64,000 nt of DNA from Marisediminicola antarctica (lineage in GTDB: Bacteria > Actinomycetota > Actinomycetes > Actinomycetales > Microbacteriaceae): the NCBI RefSeq assembly GCF_009930795.1, contig NZ_CP017146.1:372001-436000 (forward strand), written 5' to 3'. The first letter of the stretch is position 1; each line of letters begins with the position of its first letter. Below the pieces are notes generated by a model that saw only the letters and a program-made list of their open reading frames with translations, made no database searches and was not told the origin of the DNA. The position numbers were made by a program, and so were the translations under genes. This document shows, in pieces, positions 8,137 to 17,802 of the stretch.

Positions 8137-10119
8137 TCAGCCGCCGACGTGGATTCCGGGGCGCCGGGAAGGATCCTTCTCGGCCTCTCGAAGGATCTCC
8201 CGCACGAGCGGTGCGGTATCGCCGCGCCCCAACAGCATGTAGCGGAACATGGAGGCGATCGGATGCCCCTCCGCCCACTCGAAATGGCACTGGGGCCGAA
8301 TTCCGGTCGCGTCTCTCACCGCGAGAAGGATCGCGGCGATCGCGTTCGGCACCGCCGAGCTTTGCACGCGGAGGATGTTGTAGCCGTAGTTGGTGTGGCC
8401 CCGCACGTTGAGTGTCTGGCTGAACGACGACGGGTCAACGACGTCGACCTCGAGAAATACGGTCGTCGCACCGGCGGGCACCGGGTTCATCGACCTCTGC
8501 GCGGTGTCTTTCTCGACGTATTCGGCCTGGTCCGCCTTGTTCCGGCGATTGGCGATGATGTTTAGCTCACCATCCTTCGCCAGCACCTCAGCGATAATCC
8601 GGCGAGCGCCGGCATCGAACGTGACCGTGTCGACTCGGAGCTCCGTGGCGCGGTAGACGCGGGATATGACCGATACCGCGACAATCCCGCCGATGAAGAA
8701 CCCGGAGATCGCAATCCCATCCGGCTTCTCGATGATGTTGTCGATCAGGGCATAGGCAAGCACGAGGCTCAGGAGGCCGAAGCCGATCCGACGCGCGCGC
8801 TGCCTCTTGCGAATGGCTGAGATCGTCACGGCGACCGACCCGGACACCATCATCGCGAGCACGCCGGTTGCATAGGCGCCCGCCTGGGCATTTACATCTG
8901 CCCCGAAGGCCATCGTGATGACCACGCTCAAGCCGGTGTAGACGAGCACGACCGGGCGGACCGCCTTGCTCCACTCCGGAGCCATCCCGTAAGAGGGGAG
9001 GTACCGGGGCACGATGTTGATGAGCCCGGCCATCGCGGATGCGCCGGCGAACCAGAGGATGAGCACGCTGCTGATGTCGTACACCGTGCCGAATGTCTCG
9101 CCGAGATACTCGTGAGCGAGGTAGGCCAGCGCGCGGCCGTTAGCCTCACCGCCCTCGTCGAACTCCTCGGCGGGGATGAGAACGGTCGTGACGAGCGTTG
9201 TCGCGATCAGGTAGACGCTCATGATGAGCGCCGCCGTGGTGAGCAGCTTTCGCGTGTTGCGCACCCTCGACGCGAGCACCTGGTACTCCGTGAAGCCCTC
9301 CGACTTGACGAGCGGCATCATGCTGACTCCCGTCTCAAAGCCGGAGAGGCCGAGCACGAGCAGTGGGAATGCGATCACGGCGGTCCGCGCGACGTCACTC
9401 GCGCTCCCGCTCGCGGCGACCCTGTTCAGCCAGTCGTCGAACGTCGCCGGGTCGGCGATGATTGCGCTGACCGCGACGGCCACCACGACGGCGTTAAGGA
9501 CGAGGAACACGACGACCAGGGGGATCGCCACGTTCACGGCCTCGTTGAATCCCAGCAGGAACACCCCGCCCAGGATGAGCAACAGCACGATCGTCACCGT
9601 GACGGCCTGCCCCTCGAGGAACTGGGGGGCGCGCGGGTTCTCGATGATGTGGACGGTCGCGTCGGCGCTCGACAGCGTGATGGTGATGATCCACGACGTC
9701 GCCACGAATCCCAGCAGCACGAGCACGAAGATTTTGCCGCGCCAGAACGGCAGCAGCTTCTCGAGCATCGCCACCGATCCTTGGCCGTGCGGGCTCTCCT
9801 TGGCAACACGGCGATACATCGGCAGCATGCCGCCCAGCGTCAGAACGACGATGAGGAGTGTCGCGATGGGTGAGAGCGCTCCGGCAGCAAGCACGGCGAT
9901 GGCCGGCAGGTAGGAAAGCGTGGAGAAGTAGTCGACGCCAGTCAGCGCGGTGACCTTCCACCAGGCGTGGGTCTCGCCCTTGCCGCCGATCGACTCGGGG
10001 CCCGCAGGGGCAACGCGATTCGCCAGCATCCATCGAGTAAGCCGGTTTCCCGGGGTACCGTCGGTCGTGCCGAGAGCGATGCTCGCGGGGACTTTGCTAC
10101 CTGCCACTGACTCGGTCAC
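8137..10119 (-). CDS. APC-family amino acid permease with C-terminal soluble domain
   Basis: About 660 residues. The first roughly 480 contain around twelve hydrophobic segments, starting with GVDYFSTLSYLPAIAVLA, typical of APC-superfamily amino acid transporters. A hydrophilic C-terminal region of about 170 residues follows, which is longer than in standard APC permeases. The substrate cannot be read from sequence. The start is uncertain: GTG 10119 is used here and GTG 10131 is possible; a GGGAG lies just upstream of both. The gene follows the propeller-lipoprotein gene by about 40 bp on the same strand, so the two may be co-transcribed. Confidence 0.8.
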   Translation of the reverse strand: MTESVAGSKVPASIALGTTDGTPGNRLTRWMLANRVAPAGPESIGGKGETHAWWKVTALTGVDYFSTLSYLPAIAVLAAGALSPIATLLIVVLTLGGMLPMYRRVAKESPHGQGSVAMLEKLLPFWRGKIFVLVLLGFVATSWIITITLSSADATVHIIENPRAPQFLEGQAVTVTIVLLLILGGVFLLGFNEAVNVAIPLVVVFLVLNAVVVAVAVSAIIADPATFDDWLNRVAASGSASDVARTAVIAFPLLVLGLSGFETGVSMMPLVKSEGFTEYQVLASRVRNTRKLLTTAALIMSVYLIATTLVTTVLIPAEEFDEGGEANGRALAYLAHEYLGETFGTVYDISSVLILWFAGASAMAGLINIVPRYLPSYGMAPEWSKAVRPVVLVYTGLSVVITMAFGADVNAQAGAYATGVLAMMVSGSVAVTISAIRKRQRARRIGFGLLSLVLAYALIDNIIEKPDGIAISGFFIGGIVAVSVISRVYRATELRVDTVTFDAGARRIIAEVLAKDGELNIIANRRNKADQAEYVEKDTAQRSMNPVPAGATTVFLEVDVVDPSSFSQTLNVRGHTNYGYNILRVQSSAVPNAIAAILLAVRDATGIRPQCHFEWAEGHPIASMFRYMLLGRGDTAPLVREILREAEKDPSRRPGIHVGG

Positions 10120-10159
10120 GAGCGATGACACTACTCCCTGATAGTGAGCGTGCCGCGTA

Positions 10160-11095
10160 CTACTTGTCGACCAGTATTCGCCAGGTGGCTCCGAAGTCGC
10201 TGCTGACACTGAGACCCCGATCATCGGCGACGACGAGCACCGGTGTCGGCGAGGCGGCGAAGGTCATCGCCTCGACCTCTCCCGACGTCGATCCGCTCTG
10301 CCGCCACGTGCCCGCCTCCTGCACCCAGACGTTTCCCGTCAGATCGATGCCGACGAGCCCTGCGTCGGCACCGTGAACCGACTGGATCAAATAGACCGGC
10401 GGCGCGCCCTCGAGGAAAGCGAACGTGGCACCGCGATCGTCGCTGACCATGAGGCCGTCCTCGGTCGTCGCGTATACGGTGTCCGCCGAATCCGCATCCA
10501 CCGTCAGATCCCGGGCGATCAGGGTCGCTCCGAGACTCCAGGTCGCGCCGGAGTCGCCGCTCGCCATGACGACGCCATCCGCGGCGCGGTAGCCGTAGAC
10601 GTTCAACTCGCCATCCGGCGCGGGAGCGACGGCGACGTCGTGAAAATCGACCTCTCCACTCAACGAGACGTTCTGCCAGGTCTGCGCGGTGTCGGTGCTG
10701 GTGATCAAACCGAGGTTCGCCGGCGAGGTGTCGAGGTCGAGGTCGCGAGGATCGGGGTGCCCCGAGGCGAACATCTGGCCGTCGAGCATGGTGAAGCCCA
10801 TCGCGTCGAGGGCGCGACCGGCGATGGGGCCCTCAAGCTGCCTCCAACCGATTGCCTCATCGGAGTCTGAGGCCGGTACCTCGTACACGCCGCCGTGCGC
10901 GGCGAGGTAGATCGCCCCGGTGAGCGAATCGACGCCGAGGCCGTGGATATGTCCGATACCGGGTGTCGTATCCACGGGTGCGGGGGTGCTCTCCACATCG
11001 GACGCGCAGCCGACGACGACGGTTGCCAGGGCAGCCGTGAGTGCCAGGGAGGAGATCGTTCGGCGCGCGGAGCGGGAATCGGAGGCAGCGGGCAT
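10160..11095 (-). CDS. Exported Asp-box beta-propeller lipoprotein
   Basis: A 311-residue lipoprotein. The basic N-terminus and hydrophobic stretch end in a lipobox (VVVGCAS), so it should be anchored outside the membrane. The body carries several Asp-box motifs of the SxDxGxTW type (SGDSGATW, SDDRGATF, SSDFGATW and the variant STDTAQTW), characteristic of sialidase/sortilin-like beta-propellers. Similar proteins are often labelled glycosylhydrolase-like, but I see no catalytic residues that would prove enzymatic activity. ATG 11095 is set by AAGGA five bases upstream. It probably shares a transcript with the APC permease gene. Confidence 0.75.
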   Translation of the reverse strand: MPAASDSRSARRTISSLALTAALATVVVGCASDVESTPAPVDTTPGIGHIHGLGVDSLTGAIYLAAHGGVYEVPASDSDEAIGWRQLEGPIAGRALDAMGFTMLDGQMFASGHPDPRDLDLDTSPANLGLITSTDTAQTWQNVSLSGEVDFHDVAVAPAPDGELNVYGYRAADGVVMASGDSGATWSLGATLIARDLTVDADSADTVYATTEDGLMVSDDRGATFAFLEGAPPVYLIQSVHGADAGLVGIDLTGNVWVQEAGTWRQSGSTSGEVEAMTFAASPTPVLVVADDRGLSVSSDFGATWRILVDK

Positions 11096-11189
11096 GCAGG
11101 TCCTTGTCGGTGCGGGGCGCGCGGTGGTCCGCACACATGGTTCCAGTCGGATGACAGTGTGTTAACGCTAACCACAAACCCGGTCACCC

Positions 11190-12047
11190 CTATGGTGTGA
11201 CGACAACCTTGCCGAGTGCGCGACCCTCCCCGACGTAGGCGAGCGCGTGCGGTACCTCGTCGAGCGTGAAGGTTCGGTCGATGTGGATGCGAAGGTCGCC
11301 GGCGATACACAGCTCGGCAGCGGGCTCGAAGCGAGCTGGCCCCTGCCGGACGGCGAGTACCCTCAGCCGGCGCCCGGTGCGCCGGCAGGCGAATACGGAC
11401 CGGTGGGCGGCGAGATCCAGCACGAGGTCATACGGCTCGAGCCGCGTGAAGTCCGAGCTCCGATAGTCGACTACCGCGTCGGCGCCGAGCTCGCTCAGAT
11501 AGTCCAGTTTGCCCGCATTGTCGACGGCGGTCACGTGCGCCCCGGCACGCGCGGCGAGCTGGATCGCGAACGTGCCTGCGCCGCCGCCCGCTCCGTTGAC
11601 CAGCACGCGCTGACCGCGGCGTACGTGAAGCGATGCCCTGGAGCGCGATCGCGCCCGCCTGCGGCAGCGTCGAGGCCTGGGCGAATGTCAGCCCCACAAG
11701 CTTGTGCGCAAGCATCTCCTCTGGCACCACCGCGTACTCGGCGAACCCGCCCTGAGGTCCAAGTTGTCGCCATACACCTCCTCGCCGACGCGGAACCGGG
11801 TCACGGCGGCGCCGACTGCGGCGATACGTCCGGCAATGTCGGAGCCGAGGACCCGGCGCGCCGGGGCGCGTAGGCCCCCGATGCGGGAGTACAACGGGGA
11901 CCCGCGCAGCACCTCCCAGTCCGAGAGATTGACCGATACCGCGGCGACCTCCACGAGCACCTGGTTCGCGCCCGGCGAGGCCACCTCAGTCTCCTCGAGC
12001 CTCAGCACGTCGGGCGGACCGTACCGGTCGTAGACGACGGCCCTCAT
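11190..12047 (-). pseudogene. Zinc-type alcohol dehydrogenase/quinone oxidoreductase, frameshifted
   Basis: A medium-chain dehydrogenase/quinone oxidoreductase-like gene spread over two frames. The N-terminal part (MRAVVYDRYGPPDVLRLEE to VGEEVYGDNLD) ends near 11750. The middle (GGFAEYAVVPEEMLAHKL) is readable only one frame away and ends near 11640. The C-terminal part (LHVRRGQRVLVNGAGGGAG to GKVVVTP) is back in the first frame. The pattern fits loss of one G in a G run near 11752 and gain of one base near 11632, so the frame is restored but a stop lies between. Read with both corrected it would be about 285 residues, normal for the family. It is either a recent pseudogene or carries two sequencing errors. 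Confidence 0.8.
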
Positions 12048-12141
12048 CCTGCTGACCGACCGTTGGCCGCGAGAAGAGGGAAACTGCACATGAAGGTGAG
12101 TGTAGGGGCGGCAGCGAGGCATCCTTCGCTGAGGGGCAAAG

Positions 12142-12175
12142 AAAAAGCCCCCAATCTCTCGGGGGCTTTCTTGGT
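12142..12175 (-). terminator. Rho-independent terminator after tRNA-Leu
   Basis: On the minus strand GAAAGCCCCCGAGAGATTGG continues into GGGCTTTTTC, a GC hairpin with a run of T. It sits about 36 bp beyond the 3' end of tRNA-Leu. Confidence 0.85.
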
Positions 12176-12210
12176 TTGCTCGGGTTTGTGCAGTTTCTGC
12201 ACTCACCCCG

Positions 12211-12297
12211 TGGTGCGCGAGGGGGGACTTGAACCCCCATGCCCTCTCGGGCACACGGACCTGAACCGTGCGCGTCTGCCAATTTCGCCACTCGCGC
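12211..12297 (-). tRNA. tRNA-Leu(CAG)
   Basis: An 87-nt class II tRNA with acceptor GCGCGAG pairing to CTCGCGC, a long variable arm (GCCCGAGAGGGC), a T arm GGGGGTTCAAGTCCCCC, and anticodon loop TTCAGGT giving CAG. The 3' CCA is encoded. The rest of the gap 12048-12447 holds the terminator and the fhaA promoter region, and no other gene is seen. Confidence 0.97.
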
Positions 12298-12447
12298 AGA
12301 CTCAGCGAGATTATCACAGCGCGAAGGCCGTCAGCGGCGCTGGGCCGCCAGCGCAACCGTTCCGCGCCGTCATTGTGCCGCGATCTCCACTACAAGAGGT
12401 AGCGGCTAACATACGAGAAGTCACGAATTGACTGGAACGAGGATCCC

Positions 12448-13158
12448 GTGGGCCTGTTGGACAACTTCGAGCGAGGACTCGAGCGCGCCGTCAACGGCGT
12501 GTTCGCGAAGACGTTCAAGAGTGGTCTCGCTCCGATCGAGATCACGAGCGCGCTGCGCCGGGAGCTCGACACCAAGGCCGCCGTCGTGTCGCGCGAACGC
12601 ATTCTCGTGCCCAACAAATTCGTCGTCCGCCTCGGCCGCAGCGATTACCAGCGGATGACCGCGATCGGCCCGATGCTCATCGACGAGCTCACCCAGCTGG
12701 TTCAGAATCACGCGACGGCGCAGGGGTACCAGTTCGCCGGGGGCATCTCGATCCACCTCACCGAAGACCCGGGTCTCAGCGAGGGGATGATCCGTGTCGA
12801 CTCCCAGAACGTCAAGGGCGAGGTCTCCTGGACCCCGGTGCTCGACGTGGCGGGCAAACGATATCCAATCGTGAAGTCCCGCACCATCGTCGGCCGCGGC
12901 CACGACGCCGACATCACCGTCGACGACACCGGAATCTCCCGCAAGCACGTGGAGGTTCTGTGGGACGGCAAGCGGGCACAGGTCAATGACCTCGGCTCGA
13001 CAAACGGCTCCCAACTCAACGGCGAACCGGTCTCGAAAGCGCCCCTGGCGCCCGAATCCGTGATTCAGATCGGTCGAACCCGTATTGTTTTCCGAGTGCT
13101 TGCCCAATCCTCCGACGTCGACCTGCGCGACGAGCGCGATCGAGGCACCCAGAAGTGA
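12448..13158 (+). CDS. fhaA: FhaA: DUF3662 and FHA domain protein
   Basis: A 236-residue adaptor. The N-terminal DUF3662 domain (MGLLDNFERGLERAVNGVFA) covers about residues 1-120. The C-terminal FHA domain (about 140-225) reads phosphothreonine and shows the conserved GR, SRKHVEV and NDLGSTNGS elements. In mycobacteria FhaA is a substrate and partner of PknB and binds the pseudokinase domain of MurJ to control lipid II export. The start is GTG 12448. It is the first gene of the phosphorylation/cell-wall operon and overlaps fhaB by 4 bp. The linker between the two domains appears shorter than in M. tuberculosis FhaA. Confidence 0.93.
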   Translation: MGLLDNFERGLERAVNGVFAKTFKSGLAPIEITSALRRELDTKAAVVSRERILVPNKFVVRLGRSDYQRMTAIGPMLIDELTQLVQNHATAQGYQFAGGISIHLTEDPGLSEGMIRVDSQNVKGEVSWTPVLDVAGKRYPIVKSRTIVGRGHDADITVDDTGISRKHVEVLWDGKRAQVNDLGSTNGSQLNGEPVSKAPLAPESVIQIGRTRIVFRVLAQSSDVDLRDERDRGTQK

Positions 13159-13691
13159 GTGACCTGACACTCCTCATTCTGAGGCTTGCGTTCCTCCTCG
13201 TGCTCTGGGGGTTCGTGTTCGCCGTCGTGTACGCCCTGCGAACCGACCTGTTCGGCCAGCGGGTGCGCCGCCAGAGCGCACCGGATGCCGTCGCTGCCGC
13301 AGCCGCCCCGTCCGCGCCCCCCTCGGTTGCCCCGGTCCAGCGGCCGCAGACACCGGCGAATTCGCTCCCACACAGCACAGCACCGCCGGCCACGTCGACG
13401 ACCGCGAGCCGCCTCATCATCACATCCGGTCCTCGCTCCGGAGTGGAGATGCCGCTCAGCAACCAGCCGCTCACGATCGGGCGCTCGGGCGAGAGCGGCC
13501 TCGTAATCAGGGACGACTACACCTCGACCCACCATGCACGACTGATGCTCCTCAACGACTCCTGGGTCATCCAAGACCTCGATTCGACCAACGGAACCTT
13601 CCTCGACGGGTCGCGGGTTGTTGTTCCCACCCAGATACCCCTGAACACCCCGGTCAGAATCGGCACAACCAGCTTCGAACTCCGGCGGTAG
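13155..13691 (+). CDS. fhaB: FhaB (FipA): membrane-anchored FHA protein
   Basis: A 178-residue protein with an N-terminal transmembrane segment (LLILRLAFLLVLWGFVFAVV), an Ala/Pro-rich linker and a C-terminal FHA domain (GRSGESG, TSTHHARL, DLDSTNGTF). It should bind phosphothreonine marks made by PknA/PknB and recruit division or elongation proteins to the membrane. The start GTG 13155 overlaps the end of fhaA by 4 bp, indicating translational coupling. pstP begins 5 bp after it. Confidence 0.92.
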   Translation: MSDLTLLILRLAFLLVLWGFVFAVVYALRTDLFGQRVRRQSAPDAVAAAAAPSAPPSVAPVQRPQTPANSLPHSTAPPATSTTASRLIITSGPRSGVEMPLSNQPLTIGRSGESGLVIRDDYTSTHHARLMLLNDSWVIQDLDSTNGTFLDGSRVVVPTQIPLNTPVRIGTTSFELRR

Positions 13692-13695
13692 CTCC

Positions 13696-14937
13696 ATGGC
13701 GTCTGGTGGCAAGAGCACGGCCGTTTCCCATGTCGGAAAGATCCGCGCGAACAACCAGGATTCCGGGTACGCCGGGGCCCACCTGTTCGTCGTGGCCGAC
13801 GGTATGGGCGGCCACGCTGGCGGCGACGTTGCCTCGGCGATGACCATCAAGCGCATCACCGAGACGGACAAGCCGTACTCCTCGGCCCAGGATGCCCAGT
13901 TCGCCCTGAAGTCGGCTCTGCTCGCCGCCAACTCGCTCCTCGCCGACACCGTGTATGAGCATCAGGAGCTCACCGGCATGGGCACGACCGTCAGTGCCAT
14001 GCTGCGCGTCGGCAGCGACATCGCGATCGCCCACATCGGCGACTCACGCATCTACCTGCTGCGCGACGGCCAGCTAACCCAGATCACGGCGGACCACACC
14101 TTCGTGCAGCGCCTCGTCGACTCCGGCCGCATCACGCCCGAGGAGGCGGCCGTGCACCCGCGCCGCTCGGTTCTCATGCGTGTTCTCGGTGACGTCGATG
14201 CATCACCGGAGATCGACACGACAGTTCACGACATCCGTCCGGGCGACCGCTGGCTGCTCTGCTCCGACGGCCTCAGCGGCTATGTCACCGACGACAAGAT
14301 GCTCGCGGTGCTGACCTCGCTGCCGGATGCCGACGAGGCCGCGCATCGTCTTGTCAAGGAGAGCCTCGACCAGGGCGCCCCCGACAATGTCACCGTCGTG
14401 CTGGTTGACATCGATGAGTCGAGCGACTCCGGCTGCAACCCGCCCCGGACCGTCGGGTCCGCGGCGGCGCCGTTGTCGTTCGAGCCCGAGCCGGCCCGTC
14501 GTCCGATGCGGCTCCCGACCCTCCTGCTGCATCCGCTGCGCGCGACCCCACCCGCCGACGAGCACTTCGAGCCGGAGTCGGAGGAGTACCTCGACGAGCT
14601 CATCCTCGAAGACCGGCGCCGCGCCCGCAACCGCCGAATCGCCTGGCTCGTCACCATCGGCCTCGCGGCCATCGCCATCATCGTGGCGCTCGTGCTCGCC
14701 TACCAGTGGACCCAGACCCGCTTCTTCGTCGGGGTGGACGGCACCCGGGTCGCGATCTTCCAGGGGGTCCAGGCCGATGTCGGTCCGATCGCTCTCTCCA
14801 GTGTCTACGAGGCGACCGACATCAGGCTCGGAAACCTGCCGAACTATACCCAGAAGACTGTCCAGGAAACGATCAACGCCGACTCGCTCAGCGACGCACG
14901 CGACATCATCGAACGGCTGGCCAATGTCAGCGAATAA
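13696..14937 (+). CDS. pstP: PstP: PP2C-type Ser/Thr protein phosphatase
   Basis: A 413-residue membrane phosphatase. The PP2C catalytic domain (about 1-235) has metal-binding motifs VADGMGGHAGG, IGDSRIYLLR, CSDGLSGYV and DNVTVVLV. A linker is followed by one transmembrane helix (about 315-340) and an extracellular tail of about 75 residues. It removes the phosphates placed by PknA and PknB on themselves and on cell-wall enzymes, and it is the only phosphatase gene in this operon. The stop overlaps the start of rodA. Confidence 0.95.
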   Translation: MASGGKSTAVSHVGKIRANNQDSGYAGAHLFVVADGMGGHAGGDVASAMTIKRITETDKPYSSAQDAQFALKSALLAANSLLADTVYEHQELTGMGTTVSAMLRVGSDIAIAHIGDSRIYLLRDGQLTQITADHTFVQRLVDSGRITPEEAAVHPRRSVLMRVLGDVDASPEIDTTVHDIRPGDRWLLCSDGLSGYVTDDKMLAVLTSLPDADEAAHRLVKESLDQGAPDNVTVVLVDIDESSDSGCNPPRTVGSAAAPLSFEPEPARRPMRLPTLLLHPLRATPPADEHFEPESEEYLDELILEDRRRARNRRIAWLVTIGLAAIAIIVALVLAYQWTQTRFFVGVDGTRVAIFQGVQADVGPIALSSVYEATDIRLGNLPNYTQKTVQETINADSLSDARDIIERLANVSE

Positions 14938-16369
14938 CCAAGGCCAGATGGGAGGGCCCGCCCCTGAGTCCGGCGAGCGGACCACGATGACGGACACCAT
15001 CCGTATCCGGCTCCGCGAACCGGCGAGGCTGCGCAACCTCGAACTGCTGCTACTCGTGTTCGCGATCCTCATCAACGCTGCCGCGATCCTGCTCGTGCAG
15101 CTCGGCGCCCTCGGCGAGGTGCGCAAGGAGGTGTTCACCTACTCGGCCGCACTGGCCGTTCTCGCCCTCGCGATGCACGTGACGCTGCGCATCGTCGCCT
15201 CCCAGGCCGACCCGTTCATCCTCCCCATCGCGACCGTGCTCAACGGGATCGGGATCGCAATGATCTACCGTCTCGACATCGCTGCCGGCCGTGAGGGCTG
15301 GGCGGCATCCGGTATCCGTCAAATGGCCTGGACCGCGATCGCGATGCTCGCGGCGTTCGTCGTGCTCGTCGTCATCCGCAATCACCGGGTGCTGCAGCGC
15401 TACCGTTATATCGCGATGTTCGTCGGCGTCGGGTTGCTGCTGCTTCCCCTGGTGCCGGGCCTCGGCCGCGAGATCAACGGCTCGCAGGTCTGGATCGGCA
15501 TCGGCCCGCAGCGCGAGGATGGCAGCGTTCCGCTCTCCTTCCAGCCCGGGGAACTCGCGAAGATCGCCCTCGCGGTGTTCTTTGCCGGGTACCTCGTCAC
15601 GGCACGGGACAGCCTCTCCCTCGTGGGAAAGAAGTTCCTCGGCATGCGCTTCCCCCGCGTGCGTGACCTCGGCCCGATCCTCATCATCTGGGTCGCCGCG
15701 ATGGGCGTCCTCGTGCTGCAACGGGACCTCGGCACTTCGCTGCTCTACTTCGGCCTGTTCCTCATCATGCTCTACGTCGCGACCGGTCGTGTCAGCTGGG
15801 TCATCCTCGGCATGACCCTGTTCGTCACGGGGGCCGTTGCCGCGAGCCAGCTACTGGGTTACGTCAATAGCCGCTTCAACGGCTGGCTCGATGCCTTCAA
15901 CAACGACATCTACGAGCAAATCGGCGGTAGCTACCAGCTCGTTCAGGGACTGTTCGGCATCGCGGATGGCGGGCTCGTCGGCACCGGACTCGGGCAGGGC
16001 AGCCCATACCTCGTCCCCTTCGCCGAGAGTGACTTCATCATTGCGAGCCTCGGTGAGGAACTCGGCCTCGCCGGGCTGTTCGCCCTGCTCGCTTTGTTCC
16101 TCCTCTTCGTCTCGCGTGGATTCCGGATCGGCTTCGCTGGACAAGACGATTTCGGACGGCTGCTCGGCATCGGCCTGGCCTTCGTGATCGCTCTGCAGGT
16201 GTTCATCGTGATCGGCGGCATCACGCGGGTCATCCCGCTCACCGGCCTCACCACACCGTTCATGGCCGCGGGAGGATCCTCGCTCGTGGCCAACTGGATC
16301 ATCGCGGCACTTCTGCTGCGACTATCCGACACCGTGCGCAACCAACCCAGATTGGTGGTCGACGCATGA
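14924..16369 (+). CDS. rodA: RodA/FtsW-family SEDS peptidoglycan glycosyltransferase
   Basis: A 481-residue polytopic membrane protein of the SEDS family, with about ten to twelve hydrophobic helices. Family hallmarks include the long extracellular segment with LGREINGSQVWIG, QPGELAKIALAVF, QRDLGTSLLYFG and the late GITRVIPLTGLTTPFMAAGG. SEDS proteins polymerise lipid II into glycan strands with a partner class B PBP, here encoded next. ATG 14924 overlaps the end of pstP by 14 bp. It overlaps pbpA through ATGA at 16366. The hydrophilic N-terminal extension of about 35 residues is slightly long. Confidence 0.94.
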   Translation: MSANNQGQMGGPAPESGERTTMTDTIRIRLREPARLRNLELLLLVFAILINAAAILLVQLGALGEVRKEVFTYSAALAVLALAMHVTLRIVASQADPFILPIATVLNGIGIAMIYRLDIAAGREGWAASGIRQMAWTAIAMLAAFVVLVVIRNHRVLQRYRYIAMFVGVGLLLLPLVPGLGREINGSQVWIGIGPQREDGSVPLSFQPGELAKIALAVFFAGYLVTARDSLSLVGKKFLGMRFPRVRDLGPILIIWVAAMGVLVLQRDLGTSLLYFGLFLIMLYVATGRVSWVILGMTLFVTGAVAASQLLGYVNSRFNGWLDAFNNDIYEQIGGSYQLVQGLFGIADGGLVGTGLGQGSPYLVPFAESDFIIASLGEELGLAGLFALLALFLLFVSRGFRIGFAGQDDFGRLLGIGLAFVIALQVFIVIGGITRVIPLTGLTTPFMAAGGSSLVANWIIAALLLRLSDTVRNQPRLVVDA

Positions 16370-17802
16370 ATAAAGAACTCAAGCGAGTGAGCGCGATTGT
16401 GCTCATCATGTTCCTGACCCTGTTCACCTCGACCACCGTCATCGCCGTCTTCCAGACCGACAACCTCCGCGTCGACCCCCGCAATACCCGCACGCTCTAC
16501 GCGAGCTACTCGGCCGAGCGAGGGCCCATTCTCGTCGACGGTGGCGCCGTAGCGGAGTCGACCCCCGTCGACGACCAGTACAAGTTCCTGCGCACCTACA
16601 GCAGCCCGGAGCTCTACTCCGCCGTCACCGGCTACTTCACCCTCAACCAGGGCAACTCCGGCGTCGAGGGGGCGCTCAACGACTACCTGAGCGGCACCGC
16701 CAACGCCCAGTTCATCGATCAGCTCAATTCGATCATCACCGGTCAGAAGCCGAAGGGCGCATCCGTCGAACTGACGATCGACCCCGTCGCGCAGCAGGCG
16801 GCCTGGGATGCCCTCGGCGACAACGCCGGTTCGGTCGTCGCGGTGAACCCGAAAACCGGAGCGATCATCGCGATGGTCTCGAAGCCCGCCTTCGACCCGA
16901 ACTTGCTTGCCGTTCACGACACGACCGCCGTGATCGACAACTACAACACACTGCTGAGCGACCCTGGCCGGCCCCTGCTCAACCGCGCGATCGCAGGCGA
17001 CCTCTACGCTCCGGGCTCCGTCTTCAAGCTCGTCACCGCCGCCGCCGCCATCGACAGCGGGCAGTACACGCCCGAGAGCGAATTCCCGAACCCGCCCACC
17101 CTGCAGCTGCCACAGTCTACGAGCACGATCAGCAACGCCGCGGACGGCAACTGCGGTGGCGCCGAAACCGTCGACCTTGCCACCGCCCTCCGGCTGAGCT
17201 GCAACATTCCGTTCGCGCAGCTTGGTGCCGCCCTCGGCGAGGACACGCTCTCGCAGTACGCTGAGGCCTTCGGGTTCGAGCGGCCCCTCGCCGTTCCTCA
17301 GGACGTCACGCCGAGCGTGTTCCCCGCGACCGAGAGCGAGGCGGAGCTCATGCTCGCCTCCTTCGGCCAGGCGAGCGTGCGCGTGACGCCGCTTCAGGTC
17401 GCGATGGTCTCTGCAGCTATCGCCAACGGTGGCCGGCTCATGGAGCCGACGCTCGTCGAGTCGATCAGGGCACCAAACCTCACGGTCATCCAACCGCCGC
17501 AGGAGGTCGTGCTCAACACTCCCGTCTCCCCGGCCACCGCGGCCACGCTCACCCAGCTGATGGTCGACAACGTGAACAATGGGGCTGCCAGCAATGCAAG
17601 AATAAACGGAGTCGATGTGGCTGGTAAAACCGGAACAGCAGAGAACGACGGGGCCGAAAACACCCTGTGGTTCACCGGATTTGCCCCCGCCGAAGACCCG
17701 CAGATTGCAGTGGCTGTGGTTGTCGAAAATGGTCAGGGGTTCGGCAACTCGGTGGCAGCCCCAATTGCAAGGAAGGTCATAGAGGCGGTGCTGAACAAAT
17801 GA
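16366..17802 (+). CDS. pbpA: PbpA: class B penicillin-binding protein (D,D-transpeptidase)
   Basis: A 478-residue protein with an N-terminal membrane anchor (VSAIVLIMFLTLFTSTTVIA), a dimerisation region and a C-terminal transpeptidase domain. The active-site SxxK is APGSVFKL near residue 223, the SxN motif is SCN near residue 281, and the KTGT motif is GKTGTAEN near residue 420. It cross-links peptidoglycan together with RodA. The start overlaps rodA by 4 bp and the end overlaps pknA by 4 bp. Confidence 0.95.
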   Translation: MNKELKRVSAIVLIMFLTLFTSTTVIAVFQTDNLRVDPRNTRTLYASYSAERGPILVDGGAVAESTPVDDQYKFLRTYSSPELYSAVTGYFTLNQGNSGVEGALNDYLSGTANAQFIDQLNSIITGQKPKGASVELTIDPVAQQAAWDALGDNAGSVVAVNPKTGAIIAMVSKPAFDPNLLAVHDTTAVIDNYNTLLSDPGRPLLNRAIAGDLYAPGSVFKLVTAAAAIDSGQYTPESEFPNPPTLQLPQSTSTISNAADGNCGGAETVDLATALRLSCNIPFAQLGAALGEDTLSQYAEAFGFERPLAVPQDVTPSVFPATESEAELMLASFGQASVRVTPLQVAMVSAAIANGGRLMEPTLVESIRAPNLTVIQPPQEVVLNTPVSPATAATLTQLMVDNVNNGAASNARINGVDVAGKTGTAENDGAENTLWFTGFAPAEDPQIAVAVVVENGQGFGNSVAAPIARKVIEAVLNK

